This document shows, one piece after another, positions 1 to 9,093 of a DNA stretch of 42,704 nucleotides. The translations under genes and the position numbers were made by a program. The number at the start of each line of letters is the position of its first letter. The first letter of the stretch is position 1. Source of the stretch: Actinomycetota bacterium (lineage in GTDB: Bacteria > Actinomycetota > Thermoleophilia > Solirubrobacterales > 70-9); NCBI GenBank assembly GCA_018268575.1, contig JAFDWF010000035.1, forward strand, positions 1-42,704, read 5' to 3'. The notes under the pieces were generated by a model. That model saw only the letters and a list, made by a program, of their open reading frames with translations, was not told the DNA's origin and ran no database searches.

Positions 1-62
1 CGTCCCGGGCGTCCCGGAGGCGACCCGGGCAGGCTGTGGCCGCCTCCGGGACGCCCGGGACG
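1..62. repeat. Capped hairpin repeat, copy 1
   Basis: A perfect 22-bp inverted repeat (1-22 with 41-62) encloses the 18-nt loop ACCCGGGCAGGCTGTGGC at 23-40. The same loop with the adjoining GGCG/CGCC stem base pairs occurs at 16254-16305 (opposite strand) and 42523-42582, each time on a different lower stem. There is no T-run, so it is not a classical intrinsic terminator. It behaves like a dispersed palindromic repeat of the REP type. The left edge may continue outside the window. Confidence 0.8.
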
Positions 63-116
63 GGGAGCCCCCGGAAGGGCATCCTGAAGGGACGGCACCA
101 TCGCTCAGGAACGTCC

Positions 117-155
117 GTGGAATATTCCGGGTCCAGGGCGCCCGGAATATTCCAC
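117..155. repeat. 15-bp perfect palindrome containing AATATT
   Basis: GTGGAATATTCCGGG at 117-131 is exactly inverted at 141-155 around a 9-nt loop. The AATATT core stands out in DNA that is otherwise very G/C rich. It belongs to the run of hairpins filling 1-480. Function unknown; it could be a mobile palindrome or a protein-binding dyad. Confidence 0.7.
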
Positions 156-260
156 ACAGGTCCTTGGGCGGTGGGGCCGGGCGAGACAAGGCACGCCGCC
201 GTCACGAAGACGCCGGGATCGCAGGGGAGGCGTGCGCCTTCGCGGGGGAGCGTGTGTCCT

Positions 261-286
261 TCCCGGGGGAGTCCGCTCCCCCGGGA
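261..286. repeat. 10-bp perfect hairpin
   Basis: TCCCGGGGGA at 261-270 pairs with TCCCCCGGGA at 277-286 around a 6-nt loop. It lies in the 96-bp stretch (249-344) that is absent from the related sequence at 16100-16134. Confidence 0.7.
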
Positions 287-289
287 TCA

Positions 290-335
290 CCCTGCGTGGA
301 TGACCCGTGCCAGGGCACGGGTCATCCACGCAGGG
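290..335. repeat. 22-bp perfect hairpin with 2-nt loop
   Basis: Positions 290-311 are the exact inverse of 314-335, leaving only AG at the tip. Such a long perfect stem is easily lost during replication, so its presence suggests recent arrival or active maintenance. Like its neighbour at 261-286 it is missing at the related locus near 16116. Confidence 0.8.
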
Positions 336-386
336 CGTCATCGGCCGTGGAGGAAGCGTGGAACTCGTGACGTCTCCCTCGCGTCA

Positions 387-530
387 CCCGCGCACTTCCC
401 GGCGTCTTCGTGACGGACCCCGCGGCACCCTCCCTCCGCCGTTCCTTATGCCCACCATCCCGGCATAAGGAACAGCGGAGCGTAGGACCCTCTGCCGTTC
501 CCTCATGACCCGGCCGGGTCCCTTTGGCGT
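387..530. repeat. Left copy of the window-spanning inverted repeat
   Basis: From CCCGCGCACTTCCCGGCG onward this segment matches, in inverse orientation, the segment at about 42519-42702. Inside is a stem with one mismatch (434-452 with 462-480, loop 453-461). The right copy has the same lower stem but a different tip. After CATGACCCGGCC (about 504-515) this copy runs straight into GGGTCCCTTT, whereas the right copy carries a capped hairpin at that point. The segment lies just downstream of the leftward GntR gene and may serve as its 3' end. Confidence 0.8.
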
Positions 531-558
531 TCCCCCGGAGCGCCGTCATGGAACCACC

Positions 559-1269
559 CTACGAGCGCTCGCTGCGGCGCGCGGTGAGGACGGTCGCCGC
601 GGAGGTGGCGAGGTGCTCGCGCATCCGCTCGCCCGCCTCCTGCTCGGAGCCTGCGGCGATCGCCTCGTAGACCGCCTTGTGGGCGGCGAGGGAGATCGGC
701 GGTTGGCCCTTCAGCCCGAGCGAGCCCTGCGAGGTCTTGTCGATCGCGTCGGCGAGCTGGGCGAAGAGGCTCTGCAGCATCGGGTTGTGGGAGGCGTCGA
801 GGATCGCCTGGTGGAAGTGGCGGTCGCCGAGCACGCCCTCGCCGCCGGCGGCGACGGACTCGCCCATCGCCTCCAGCGCCGCCTCCATCCGCTCGAGCTC
901 CTCCTGGCTGCGGCGCCGCGCCGCCAGTCGCGCCGCCTGCGTCTCGACCGCCTCGCGCACCTCCCAGATCATCGGGTGGTCGGCTTCGCTCTCCAGCACC
1001 TCGAGCGCCAGGCTGGGGACGATGTCCTCGCTGCTGGTGACGTAGACGCCGTCGCCGGGGCGGACGTCGACCATGCCGAGCACGCGCAGCGCGGTGAGCG
1101 CCTGGCGCACCGAGGTCCGGCTCACCCCGAGCTGCTCGGCGAGCTCGCGCTCCGGCATCAGCTTGTCGCCCGGCTGCAACTGGTGGACGTCGATGAACTC
1201 GCGCAGCCGGTCGACGACCTCCTCGTAGAGGGCGCTGCGTCTGATCGGGCGCAGGGGGGGCTCGGCCAT
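559..1269 (-). CDS. GntR/FadR-family transcriptional regulator (FCD domain)
   Basis: This 236-residue regulator has a GntR winged helix at about residues 10-75 (core PERELAEQLGVSRTSVRQAL) and an all-helical FCD ligand domain at about 85-225. D149, H153, H197 and H219 fit the metal-binding set usual in FCD domains. It is transcribed away from the glycine-cleavage operon, and a FadR-type dyad TGGTTGGACCA sits at 1359-1369 just before gcvT, so it is the natural candidate regulator of that operon. Ligands of such proteins are small carboxylates or amino acids; glycine, serine or threonine would fit, but that is inference. On the minus strand TAGATT (1281-1276) ends 6 nt before the ATG, so the mRNA may be leaderless. 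Confidence 0.92.
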   Translation of the reverse strand: MAEPPLRPIRRSALYEEVVDRLREFIDVHQLQPGDKLMPERELAEQLGVSRTSVRQALTALRVLGMVDVRPGDGVYVTSSEDIVPSLALEVLESEADHPMIWEVREAVETQAARLAARRRSQEELERMEAALEAMGESVAAGGEGVLGDRHFHQAILDASHNPMLQSLFAQLADAIDKTSQGSLGLKGQPPISLAAHKAVYEAIAAGSEQEAGERMREHLATSAATVLTARRSERS

Positions 1270-1329
1270 CCGCCGAATCTACCGTCCCCCCGACCGTCGG
1301 AAGCGCCGCCCGGGTGCGGGCGAGCCGGA

Positions 1330-1369
1330 TTGACAGGTGCTCTATCGTTGCGGCTCACTGGTTGGACCA
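1330..1369 (+). promoter_or_regulatory. gcvT promoter region with FadR-type operator
   Basis: TTGACA at 1330-1335 is a good -35 hexamer; no convincing -10 lies at the usual spacing. TGGT-TGG-ACCA at 1359-1369 is a perfect dyad of the kind bound by FadR-subfamily GntR proteins, and it lies 23 nt before the TTG start of gcvT. A dyad at that place would act as a repressor site. The divergent GntR gene is the obvious partner, though the pairing is inferred from position only. Confidence 0.55.
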
Positions 1370-1391
1370 CTGTGCCAAAGCGAGACCCACC

Positions 1392-2465
1392 TTGGCTTCA
1401 TCACTGCGCAAATCCCCCCTTCACGACGCCCACCTCCTGGCGGGCGCCGACCTGGTCCCGTTCGCGGGCTGGGAGATGCCGATCGCCTACGCCGGGATCC
1501 GTCCGGAGCACGAGGCGGTGCGCAAGTCGGTCGGGATCTTCGACGTCTCCCACATGGGCGAGATCGAGACGGTCGGCCCGCAGGCCGAGCCGTTCCTGCA
1601 GCGGATCCTCTCCAACGACGTGACCAAGATCGCCGAGCACGGTGCCCAGTACAGCGTCCTCTGTCGCGAGGACGGCGGCGTGCTCGACGACCTCTTCACC
1701 TACCGGCTCGGCGAGGATCGCTTCCTCACCGTCACCAACGCCGCCAACCACGCCAAGGACCTCGCCTGGTTCCGCGCCCAAGCGCACCGCTTCGAGGTCG
1801 AGGTCCACGACCAGCTCGACGAGTGGGCGATGATCGCGGTCCAGGGTCCGGACGCGCGGGAGACGCTGGCGGCGCTCGCCGACGCCGCGCTGCCGGGACG
1901 GTTCCGCACCGCCGAGATCGGGATCGCCGGGGTCGGCTGCCTGGTCTGTGGCACCGGCTACACCGGCGAGGACGGCTGCGAGCTCCTCGTCCCGGCCGCG
2001 GCGGCACCGACCGTCTGGGGGGCGCTCATCGACGCCGGCGCCGTCCCCGCCGGCCTCGGCGCCCGCGACACCCTGCGGCTCGAGGTCTGCTTCCACCTCT
2101 ACGGCAACGACCTGAGCGAGGACCGCGATCCGGTCGAGGCGGGGCTCTCCTGGTGCCTCGCCCCCGAGACCGACTTCATCGGCTCGGGCGCCATCGCGGG
2201 CCGCGAGCGCTCCCAGGTGCTGGTCCCGTTCGCCTTCACCGACCCCGGCATCCCGCGCCCGGGCAACGAGATCCGTACCGCGTCGGGGAGCGGTGTCGTC
2301 ACCAGCGGCACCCACTCGCCTTCGCTCGGGATCGGCATCGGGATGGGCTACGTGCCCGTCGACCAGGCCGAGCCGGGTACCCGGATCGAGGTCGACGTGC
2401 GCGGGCGGGTCCGCGCCGCCGAGGTCCGCAAGAAGCCCCTCTACGCAAAGGAGCCCGTCGCGTGA
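1392..2465 (+). CDS. gcvT: Glycine cleavage T protein (aminomethyltransferase)
   Basis: GcvT moves the methylene carbon from aminomethyl-lipoyl H protein to tetrahydrofolate and releases ammonia. The 357-residue product shows the family start SPLHDAHLLAGADLVPFAGW and the motifs YAGIRPEHEAVR, FDVSHMGEIE and GTGYTGEDGCEL. The TTG at 1392 is chosen because the protein then begins where family members do. A GTG at 1314 would add 26 unrelated residues and place the start upstream of the likely promoter. It is the first gene of an operon and its stop overlaps the start of gcvH by 4 nt. Confidence 0.95.
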   Translation: MASSLRKSPLHDAHLLAGADLVPFAGWEMPIAYAGIRPEHEAVRKSVGIFDVSHMGEIETVGPQAEPFLQRILSNDVTKIAEHGAQYSVLCREDGGVLDDLFTYRLGEDRFLTVTNAANHAKDLAWFRAQAHRFEVEVHDQLDEWAMIAVQGPDARETLAALADAALPGRFRTAEIGIAGVGCLVCGTGYTGEDGCELLVPAAAAPTVWGALIDAGAVPAGLGARDTLRLEVCFHLYGNDLSEDRDPVEAGLSWCLAPETDFIGSGAIAGRERSQVLVPFAFTDPGIPRPGNEIRTASGSGVVTSGTHSPSLGIGIGMGYVPVDQAEPGTRIEVDVRGRVRAAEVRKKPLYAKEPVA

Positions 2466-2854
2466 CCGACCCCAGCTACCCCGCCGAGCTGCTCTACCAC
2501 CCCGCCCACGACTGGGCCCGGGTCGAGGGCGAGGCGGCCACCTTCGGGATCACCTGGTTCGCCCAGGATGCCGTGGGCGAGGTCGTCTTCTTCGCCCCGC
2601 CCGCCGTCGGCACGCGGCTGCGCAAGGACGAGAGCTACGCCGAGATCGAGTCGGTGAAGGCCGTCTCCGAGGTCGTCGCGCCGCTCTCCGGCGAGGTGAT
2701 CGAGGTCAACGCCGCGGCCGAGGCCGAGCCGGAGATCATCAACGCCGACCCCTACGGGGCGGGGTGGATGGTGAAGGTGCGGCTCGACGACCCGGCCGAG
2801 GCCGAGGGGCTGCTCGCCGTCGCCGCCTACCGGGAGATGCTGGGCGATGCCTAG
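2462..2854 (+). CDS. gcvH: Glycine cleavage H protein (lipoyl carrier)
   Basis: This 130-residue carrier shuttles the aminomethyl group between P and T proteins on a lipoyl arm. The lipoyl lysine is K66 in [11 protein letters not shown], and the second-half pattern [13 protein letters not shown] is typical of H proteins. It starts at a GTG overlapping the gcvT stop and ends inside the start region of glyA, so translation is probably coupled. No dihydrolipoamide dehydrogenase (L protein) is encoded in the window; it must be supplied from elsewhere. Confidence 0.95.
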   Translation: MTDPSYPAELLYHPAHDWARVEGEAATFGITWFAQDAVGEVVFFAPPAVGTRLRKDESYAEIESVKAVSEVVAPLSGEVIEVNAAAEAEPEIINADPYGAGWMVKVRLDDPAEAEGLLAVAAYREMLGDA

Positions 2855-4135
2855 CGCCACGGACACCCGGCGGACGCTGGAGATGCCGCTCGCCGAGGTC
2901 GACCCGAAGGTCGCCGCGGTGCTGGCCGCCGAGGTCGGGCGCCAGCGCGACACGCTGGAGATGATCGCCTCGGAGAACTTCGCCCCGCGGGCGGTGCTCG
3001 AATGCCAGGGCTCGGTGCTGACCAACAAGTACGCCGAGGGCTATCCCGGCCGGCGCTACTACGGCGGCTGTGAGAACGTCGACGTCTCCGAGCAGATCGC
3101 GATCGACCGCGCCAAGGCGCTCTTCGGCGCCGAGCACGCGAACGTCCAGCCGCACGCCGGGGCGCAGGCCAACAACGCCGTCTACCACGCGCTGCTGTCC
3201 CCCGGCGACAAGATCCTCGGGCTGGAGCTCTCCCACGGCGGCCACCTCAGCCACGGGATGAAGCTGAACGTCTCCGGCCGGCTCTACGAGGCGATCGCCT
3301 ACGGGGTCGATCCCGAGACCAGCCTGATCGACATGGACGAGGTCGCGCGGATCGCCCGCGAGGAGCGGCCGCGGATGATCGTCGCCGGCTGGTCGGCCTA
3401 CCCGCGCCAGCTCGACTTCGCCGCCTTCCGGCGGATCGCCGACGAGGTCGAAGCGCCGCTGATGGTCGACATGGCGCACTTCGCGGGCCTCGTCGCCGCG
3501 GGCCTCCATCCCAACCCGGTGCCCCACGCCGACGTCGTCACCACCACCCTGCACAAGACCCTGAACGGGCCCCGCAGCGGGATGATCCTGTGCCGCGAGG
3601 AGTGGGCGAAGAAGATCGACTCGGCCGTCTTCCCGGGCCAGCAGGGTGGCCCGCTCGAGCACGTGATCGCGGCCAAGGCGGTGGCGCTGAAGCTGGCCGG
3701 CGAGGAGGAGTTCCGCGAGCGGCAGCGGCGCACGATCGAGGGGGCGCGGGCACTGGCGGCGCAGCTCGTCGCGGCGGGCGACGGCGTCTCGGTCCTGACC
3801 GGCGGCACCGACGTCCACTTCGTCGTCGTCGACCTGCGCGACTCGCCGCTCGACGGCAGGGAAGGCGAGGACCGGCTGCACTCGATCGGCGTCACCGTGA
3901 ACCGCAACACGGTGCCCTTCGACCCGCGCCCGCCGATGGTCTCCTCGGGCCTGCGGATCGGCACCTCGGCGCTCGCCACGCGCGGGCTCGGGGTCGCCGA
4001 CTTCGAGCGGCTGGGCGGCGTGATCGCCGCCGCGTTGGGTAGCGATTTCGAAGAGAAGCGGGCCGACCTCGCCGCCGAGGTCGCCGAGATCGCCCGCCGT
4101 TATCCGCTCTACGGCCATCTCGAAGGAGGTCAGGG

Positions 4136-4139
<4 letters not shown>
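2847..4139 (+). CDS. glyA: Serine hydroxymethyltransferase
   Basis: SHMT interconverts serine and glycine with a tetrahydrofolate one-carbon unit, using PLP. The 430-residue protein has the PLP lysine K237 in [16 protein letters not shown], the N-terminal IASENF motif (residues 40-45) and [14 protein letters not shown] (61-74). Placed between gcvH and gcvPA, it lets the operon make serine from two glycines or feed serine carbon into glycine cleavage. It overlaps gcvH by 8 nt and gcvPA by 4 nt. Confidence 0.96.
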
Positions 4140-5478
<1,339 letters not shown>

Positions 5479-5482
<4 letters not shown>

Positions 5483-6951
5483 AGACGATCTTCGAGCGTG
5501 GCGCCGCCGGGCGGCGCGCCTTCGTCGCGCCGCCGACCGAAGTCCCGGAGACACCGCTCGCGGAGCTGATCCCCGAGGCGGCGCGGCGGCGCACCCCGCC
5601 GCGGCTGCCGCAGGTCTCCGAGCCGGAGATCGTCCGCCACTACGTCAACCTCTCGAAGCGGAACTTCGACCTCGACTCGGGCTTCTACCCGCTCGGCTCC
5701 TGCACGATGAAGCACAACCCGCGCCTGCACGAGCGGGTCGCGGCGCTCCCCGGCAACGCCAAGCTGCACCCGCTGCAGGAGCCGGAGGCGAGCCAGGGTG
5801 CGCTGGAGCTGATGTGGAACCTGGGCGAGGCGCTGGCCGAGATCGCCGGCCTGCCGCACGTCTCGCTGCAGCCGAGCGCCGGGTCCCACGGCGAGCTCGC
5901 CGGCCTCTTGCTCACCCGCGCCTACCACGAGGAGCGCGGCGAGCGCCGGCCCAAGGTGCTGACCCCCGACACCGCTCATGGCACCAACCCGGCGACGGTG
6001 ACGATGGCGGGCTACGAGGTGGTCAAGGTGGGGACCTCGGCCGAGGGCGGCGTCGACCTTGACGACCTGCGCGCGAAGGCGGACGCTGAGGTGGCGTGCC
6101 TGATGTTGACCAACCCCAACACGCTCGGGCTCTTCGACCCGAACATCGAGGAGATCGCGGCGATCGTCCACGGCGCCGGTGCCACCCTCTACTACGACGG
6201 CGCCAACCTGAACGCGGTGATGGGGGTGACGCGGCCCGGCGACATGGGCTTCGACATCGTCCACTTCAACCTGCACAAGACCTTCACCCAGCCGCACGGC
6301 GGCGGCGGTCCGGGGTCGGGGCCGATCGCGGTCTCCGAGCGCATCCGTCCCTACCTGATGAACCCGCGGATCAGGCGCCGCGAGGACGGCACCTTCGACC
6401 TCGACCCCGAGGGGTACGAGAAATCGATCGGCCGCCTGCGTGGATATCAGGGCAACTACGGCACCTTCGTGCGCGCCTACGCCTACATCTGCTCGCTCGG
6501 CGGCGACGGGCTCGCCGAGGCCTCCGAGACCGCGGTGCTGAACGCCAACTACCTGAAGGCGCGGCTCGCCGAGGTCGCGGGCGAGCGCCTGCCCGCCGCC
6601 TACGAGCGGATCTGCGGCCACGAGTTCTGCCTCTCCGGCGCGCCGATGAAGCGCGCGCTCGGCATCGCCACCCTCGACCTCGCCAAGCGCCTGCTCGACC
6701 ACGGCTACCACCCGCCGACGGTCTACTTCCCGCTGCTGGTCGAGGAGGCGCTCCTCTTCGAGCCGACCGAGACCGAGACGAAGGAGACCCTCGACGCCTT
6801 CGTCGCCGCGATCGCGGCGATCCTCGCCGAGGCGGAGGAGGATCCGGAGATCGCCCGCACCGCGCCGCACACGACGCCGGTGCGGCGGCTCGACGAGGCG
6901 GGCGCCGCCCGCCGGCCGGTGATCAGGCAACTACTGGAGGAGGATCAGTGA
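5479..6951 (+). CDS. gcvPB: Glycine dehydrogenase (decarboxylating) subunit 2
   Basis: This 490-residue protein is the PLP-binding half of the split P protein. The PLP lysine is K267 in VHFNLHKTFTQPHGGGGPG, preceded by YYDGANLNAVMG. Start GTG overlaps the gcvPA stop by 4 nt. With gcvPA, gcvH and gcvT it completes the three dedicated proteins of glycine cleavage. Confidence 0.96.
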
Positions 6952-6952
6952 G

Positions 6953-7342
6953 ATGAGCGACCGCGAGACCGTCACCGCAGCCGACGCCCCGGCGGCGATC
7001 GGCCCCTACAGCCACGCCGTCCGCCACGGCGACGCCCTCTACTGCAGCGGGGCGCTGCCGCTCGACCCGGCCTCCGGCGAGCTGGTCGAAGACTCGCTGG
7101 GCGCCGCCACCGGGCAGGCGTTGCGCAACCTCGCGGCGGTCTGCGAGGCGGCCGGGACGCGGCTGGGAGAGGCGCTGCGGATGACGATCTACACGACCGA
7201 GCTCGAGGGCTTCGCCGAGATCAACGAGGCCTACGGCGCCTTCTTCCCGAGCGAGCCGCCGGCCCGCGTGGCGATCGGCGTGGCGGCGCTGCCGAAAGGC
7301 GCGCGGGTCGAGATCGACGCCGTGGTGGCGATCCCGCGGTGA
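6953..7342 (+). CDS. ridA: RidA/YjgF enamine-imine deaminase
   Basis: RidA hydrolyses reactive enamine/imine intermediates released by PLP dehydratases. The 129-residue protein carries the family pattern AIGPYSHAV near the start and the closing stretch PPARVAIGVAALPKGARVEID. A good site GGAGG lies about 12 nt before the ATG. Its position immediately before a threonine dehydratase fits its chemistry, since that enzyme releases 2-aminocrotonate (or 2-aminoacrylate from serine). Its GTGA overlap with the next gene implies coupled translation. Confidence 0.93.
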   Translation: MSDRETVTAADAPAAIGPYSHAVRHGDALYCSGALPLDPASGELVEDSLGAATGQALRNLAAVCEAAGTRLGEALRMTIYTTELEGFAEINEAYGAFFPSEPPARVAIGVAALPKGARVEIDAVVAIPR

Positions 7343-8574
7343 GCGGCTGGGACCCCGATCCCGCCGAGCTGCGCCGCATACGCGAGGGGCTGCGCGACGT
7401 GGTCAAGGAGACCCCGGTCTTCAGCTTCGGCGCGCTCTCGCGGCGCTGCGGCGGCGAGGTCTCGCTGAAGGCCGAGAGCCTGCAGCGCACCGGCTCCTTC
7501 AAGCTGCGCGGCACCTCGGCGAAACTGCGCGCCGACCCCGACGCGGCGGCGCGCGGCGTGGTCACCGGGAGCGCCGGCAACCACGGCCAGGCGCTCGCCT
7601 ACGCCGCCCGCGCCCGCGGCATCCCCTGCACGATCTTCATGCCGGTCGAGGCGGCGGTCTCCAAGGTCGAGGCGGTCGCCGCCTTCGGCGCCGAGGTGCG
7701 CGGCGAGGGGACCACGGTCGACGAATGCATCGCCGCCGCGCGCCGGCTCGCCGAGGAGCAGGGGCTGCTCTTCGTCCATCCCTTCGACGACCTCGACGTG
7801 GTCAAGGGCCAGGCCGGGGTCGGCCTCGAGATCCTCGCCCAGGTGCCCGAGGTGGCGCGGGTGGTCGTCCCGGTCGGCGGTGGCGGGCTGATCTCGGGCG
7901 TCGCCGGCGCGATCAAGGCCGAGCGCCCGGAGGTCGAGATCGTCGGCGTCCAGGCGGCCGGCTGCGCCTCGCTGCGGACCTCGCTCGCCGAGGGGCACCC
8001 GGAAGCGGTGGCGGTCCCCTCGACGATCGCCGACGGGATCGCGGTCAAGCGCCCCGGCGAGCTCACCTTCGCGCTGATGGAGCGCTGGCTCGACGACCTC
8101 GCCGAGGTCGACGACGACGCGATCGCCGAGGCGATGGTCTTCCTCGTCGAGCGGGCGAAGCTGGTCACCGAGGGGGCGGGGGCGGTGGCTGTCGCGGCGC
8201 TCACCACCGGCGCCGTCGCGCCCGCCCGGGCGGGTACCACGGTGGCGATCCTCTCCGGCGGCAACGTCGACGCCAACGTCCTCGCCGCGGCGATCAACCG
8301 GGCGCAGACCGGGGCCGGGCGGCGGGTGCGCTTCTTCACCCGGATCAGCGACCGGCCCGGCGTCCTCGCCGGCCTCCTCGGCCAGGTCGCGGCGGCGGGC
8401 GGCAACCTGCTCGACGTCACCCACGTCCGTGACGGGGTCAGCCTGCACGTCGACGAGACCGGGGTCGAGCTGCTGGTCGAGTGCCGCAGCGTCGAGGCGG
8501 GGAGGCGGCTGCTGGAGGAGATGCGCGCGGCGGGCTACCCGGTCGAAGAGCTGAACCGAGAGGAGGGCCGATGA
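7339..8574 (+). CDS. ilvA: Threonine ammonia-lyase with C-terminal ACT domain
   Basis: This 411-residue fold-type II PLP enzyme deaminates threonine (and probably serine) to 2-oxobutyrate (pyruvate). The PLP lysine is K55 in RTGSFKLRGTS; GSAGNHGQALAYAA and PVGGGGLISG are the substrate and phosphate loops. Residues from about 325 form an ACT domain (FTRISDRPGVLAGLL), which usually senses an amino acid. Length and single ACT match the catabolic/short class more than the two-domain biosynthetic IlvA. Context with glycine cleavage and RidA points to amino-acid breakdown. Confidence 0.92.
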   Translation: MSGWDPDPAELRRIREGLRDVVKETPVFSFGALSRRCGGEVSLKAESLQRTGSFKLRGTSAKLRADPDAAARGVVTGSAGNHGQALAYAARARGIPCTIFMPVEAAVSKVEAVAAFGAEVRGEGTTVDECIAAARRLAEEQGLLFVHPFDDLDVVKGQAGVGLEILAQVPEVARVVVPVGGGGLISGVAGAIKAERPEVEIVGVQAAGCASLRTSLAEGHPEAVAVPSTIADGIAVKRPGELTFALMERWLDDLAEVDDDAIAEAMVFLVERAKLVTEGAGAVAVAALTTGAVAPARAGTTVAILSGGNVDANVLAAAINRAQTGAGRRVRFFTRISDRPGVLAGLLGQVAAAGGNLLDVTHVRDGVSLHVDETGVELLVECRSVEAGRRLLEEMRAAGYPVEELNREEGR

Positions 8575-8852
8575 TCCGCCACGCGGTGATCTGGTCGATG
8601 GCACCGGGCAGAGGCGGGGAGCTGGAGCCGCTGTTGGACGAACTGCGCGCCCTGCCGGCGGTGATCGACGAGATCCGCGCGCTCACCGCCGGGCCGCTGC
8701 TGAACGAGTCGCCCTACGACGCGGCGCTCTGCGTCGACGTCGACGACGAGGCCGCCCTGGAGCGCTACCGGAGCCATCCCGCGCACCAGCCGTCGCTGGC
8801 GCGGTTGCGCGAGGTGGCGGCCGAGATCGTCGTGGCCGACTACCGCTTCTGA
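8571..8852 (+). CDS. Dabb (stress-responsive A/B barrel) domain protein
   Basis: This 93-residue protein begins MIRHAVIWSMAPG and has the dimeric alpha/beta-barrel pattern (DAALCVDVDDEAALERY then HPAHQ). ATG overlaps the ilvA stop by 4 nt, making it the last gene of the glycine/threonine operon. Dabb proteins are small dimers with diverse or unknown roles, and no catalytic residue can be named here. No strong terminator follows; the next unit's promoter lies about 50 nt downstream. Confidence 0.8.
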   Translation: MIRHAVIWSMAPGRGGELEPLLDELRALPAVIDEIRALTAGPLLNESPYDAALCVDVDDEAALERYRSHPAHQPSLARLREVAAEIVVADYRF

Positions 8853-8888
8853 GCGATCGATCTCGGGCTCATCGAGAACCCTCCAGCG

Positions 8889-8936
8889 TTCGATCTGAAA
8901 GATCACTTGACGCGAGCATAGGCGATGCCGTACGGT
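8889..8936 (+). promoter_or_regulatory. Promoter PA with upstream TTCGAT box
   Basis: TTGACG at 8907-8912, an 18-nt spacer, then TACGGT at 8931-8936. TTCGAT begins exactly 18 nt before the -35. The same three parts with the same spacing occur at 17194-17241 and 26612-26659. A near-dyad CGTTCGATCTGCCGGACG follows at 8970-8987. The promoter and about 125 nt after it are a diverged copy of the start of unit B. Confidence 0.75.
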
Positions 8937-8943
8937 GGCACCG

Positions 8944-9093
8944 GTGGAGAGCCTGGGAAAGCTCGATTTCGTTCGATCTGCCGGACGCGTCGGCGGTGAC
9001 CTGGAGGAGCCTTCCGTCCTCGCGGCCATCCTAGCCGTACGCGGGCGGGCCGTGTTGCCGGGCACCTCGGAGAGGGGGTCGCATGAGCCTTGA
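8944..9093 (+). CDS. Leader ORF, decayed copy of the UPF0261 gene start
   Basis: A 49-codon open frame starts at GTG 8944, 7 nt after the -10, at the place matching the leaderless GTG of the UPF0261 gene (17249). Its first residues MESLGKLDFVRS correspond to MESLGNLDYVRS there. An internal deletion between two TCCTCG repeats removed the segment equivalent to about 17328-17367. The frame stays open and stops at TGA 9091-9093, just inside the SDR gene (ATG 9083), so it could couple translation. It could also be simply decayed DNA; the peptide has no recognisable function. Confidence 0.45.
   Translation: MESLGKLDFVRSAGRVGGDLEEPSVLAAILAVRGRAVLPGTSERGSHEP

Larger units (their letters stand above)
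199..416. repeat. 20-bp inverted repeat enclosing other hairpins
   Basis: CCGTCACGAAGACGCCGGGA at 199-218 is repeated exactly inverted at 397-416. The 178 bp between the arms hold two further perfect hairpins (261-286 and 290-335). The same 20-mer is part of the large repeat at the right end of the window, near 42674-42693. The arrangement suggests palindromes inserted inside palindromes. Confidence 0.75.

Noticed and set aside
1..558. CRISPR array
   Set aside because: The repeats are palindromes of different sequence without regular spacing or spacers, and no cas gene is present.
1314..1391. GTG 1314 as gcvT start
   Set aside because: It adds 26 residues with no counterpart in GcvT and starts upstream of the likely -35; TTG 1392 fits the family.
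1270..1391. Glycine riboswitch before gcvT
   Set aside because: The space after any promoter is only tens of bases and shows no conserved aptamer stems.
505..1623. Long plus-strand open frame across the GntR gene and into gcvT
   Set aside because: It is antisense to a clear regulator and has no family signal; long chance frames are common at this G/C content.
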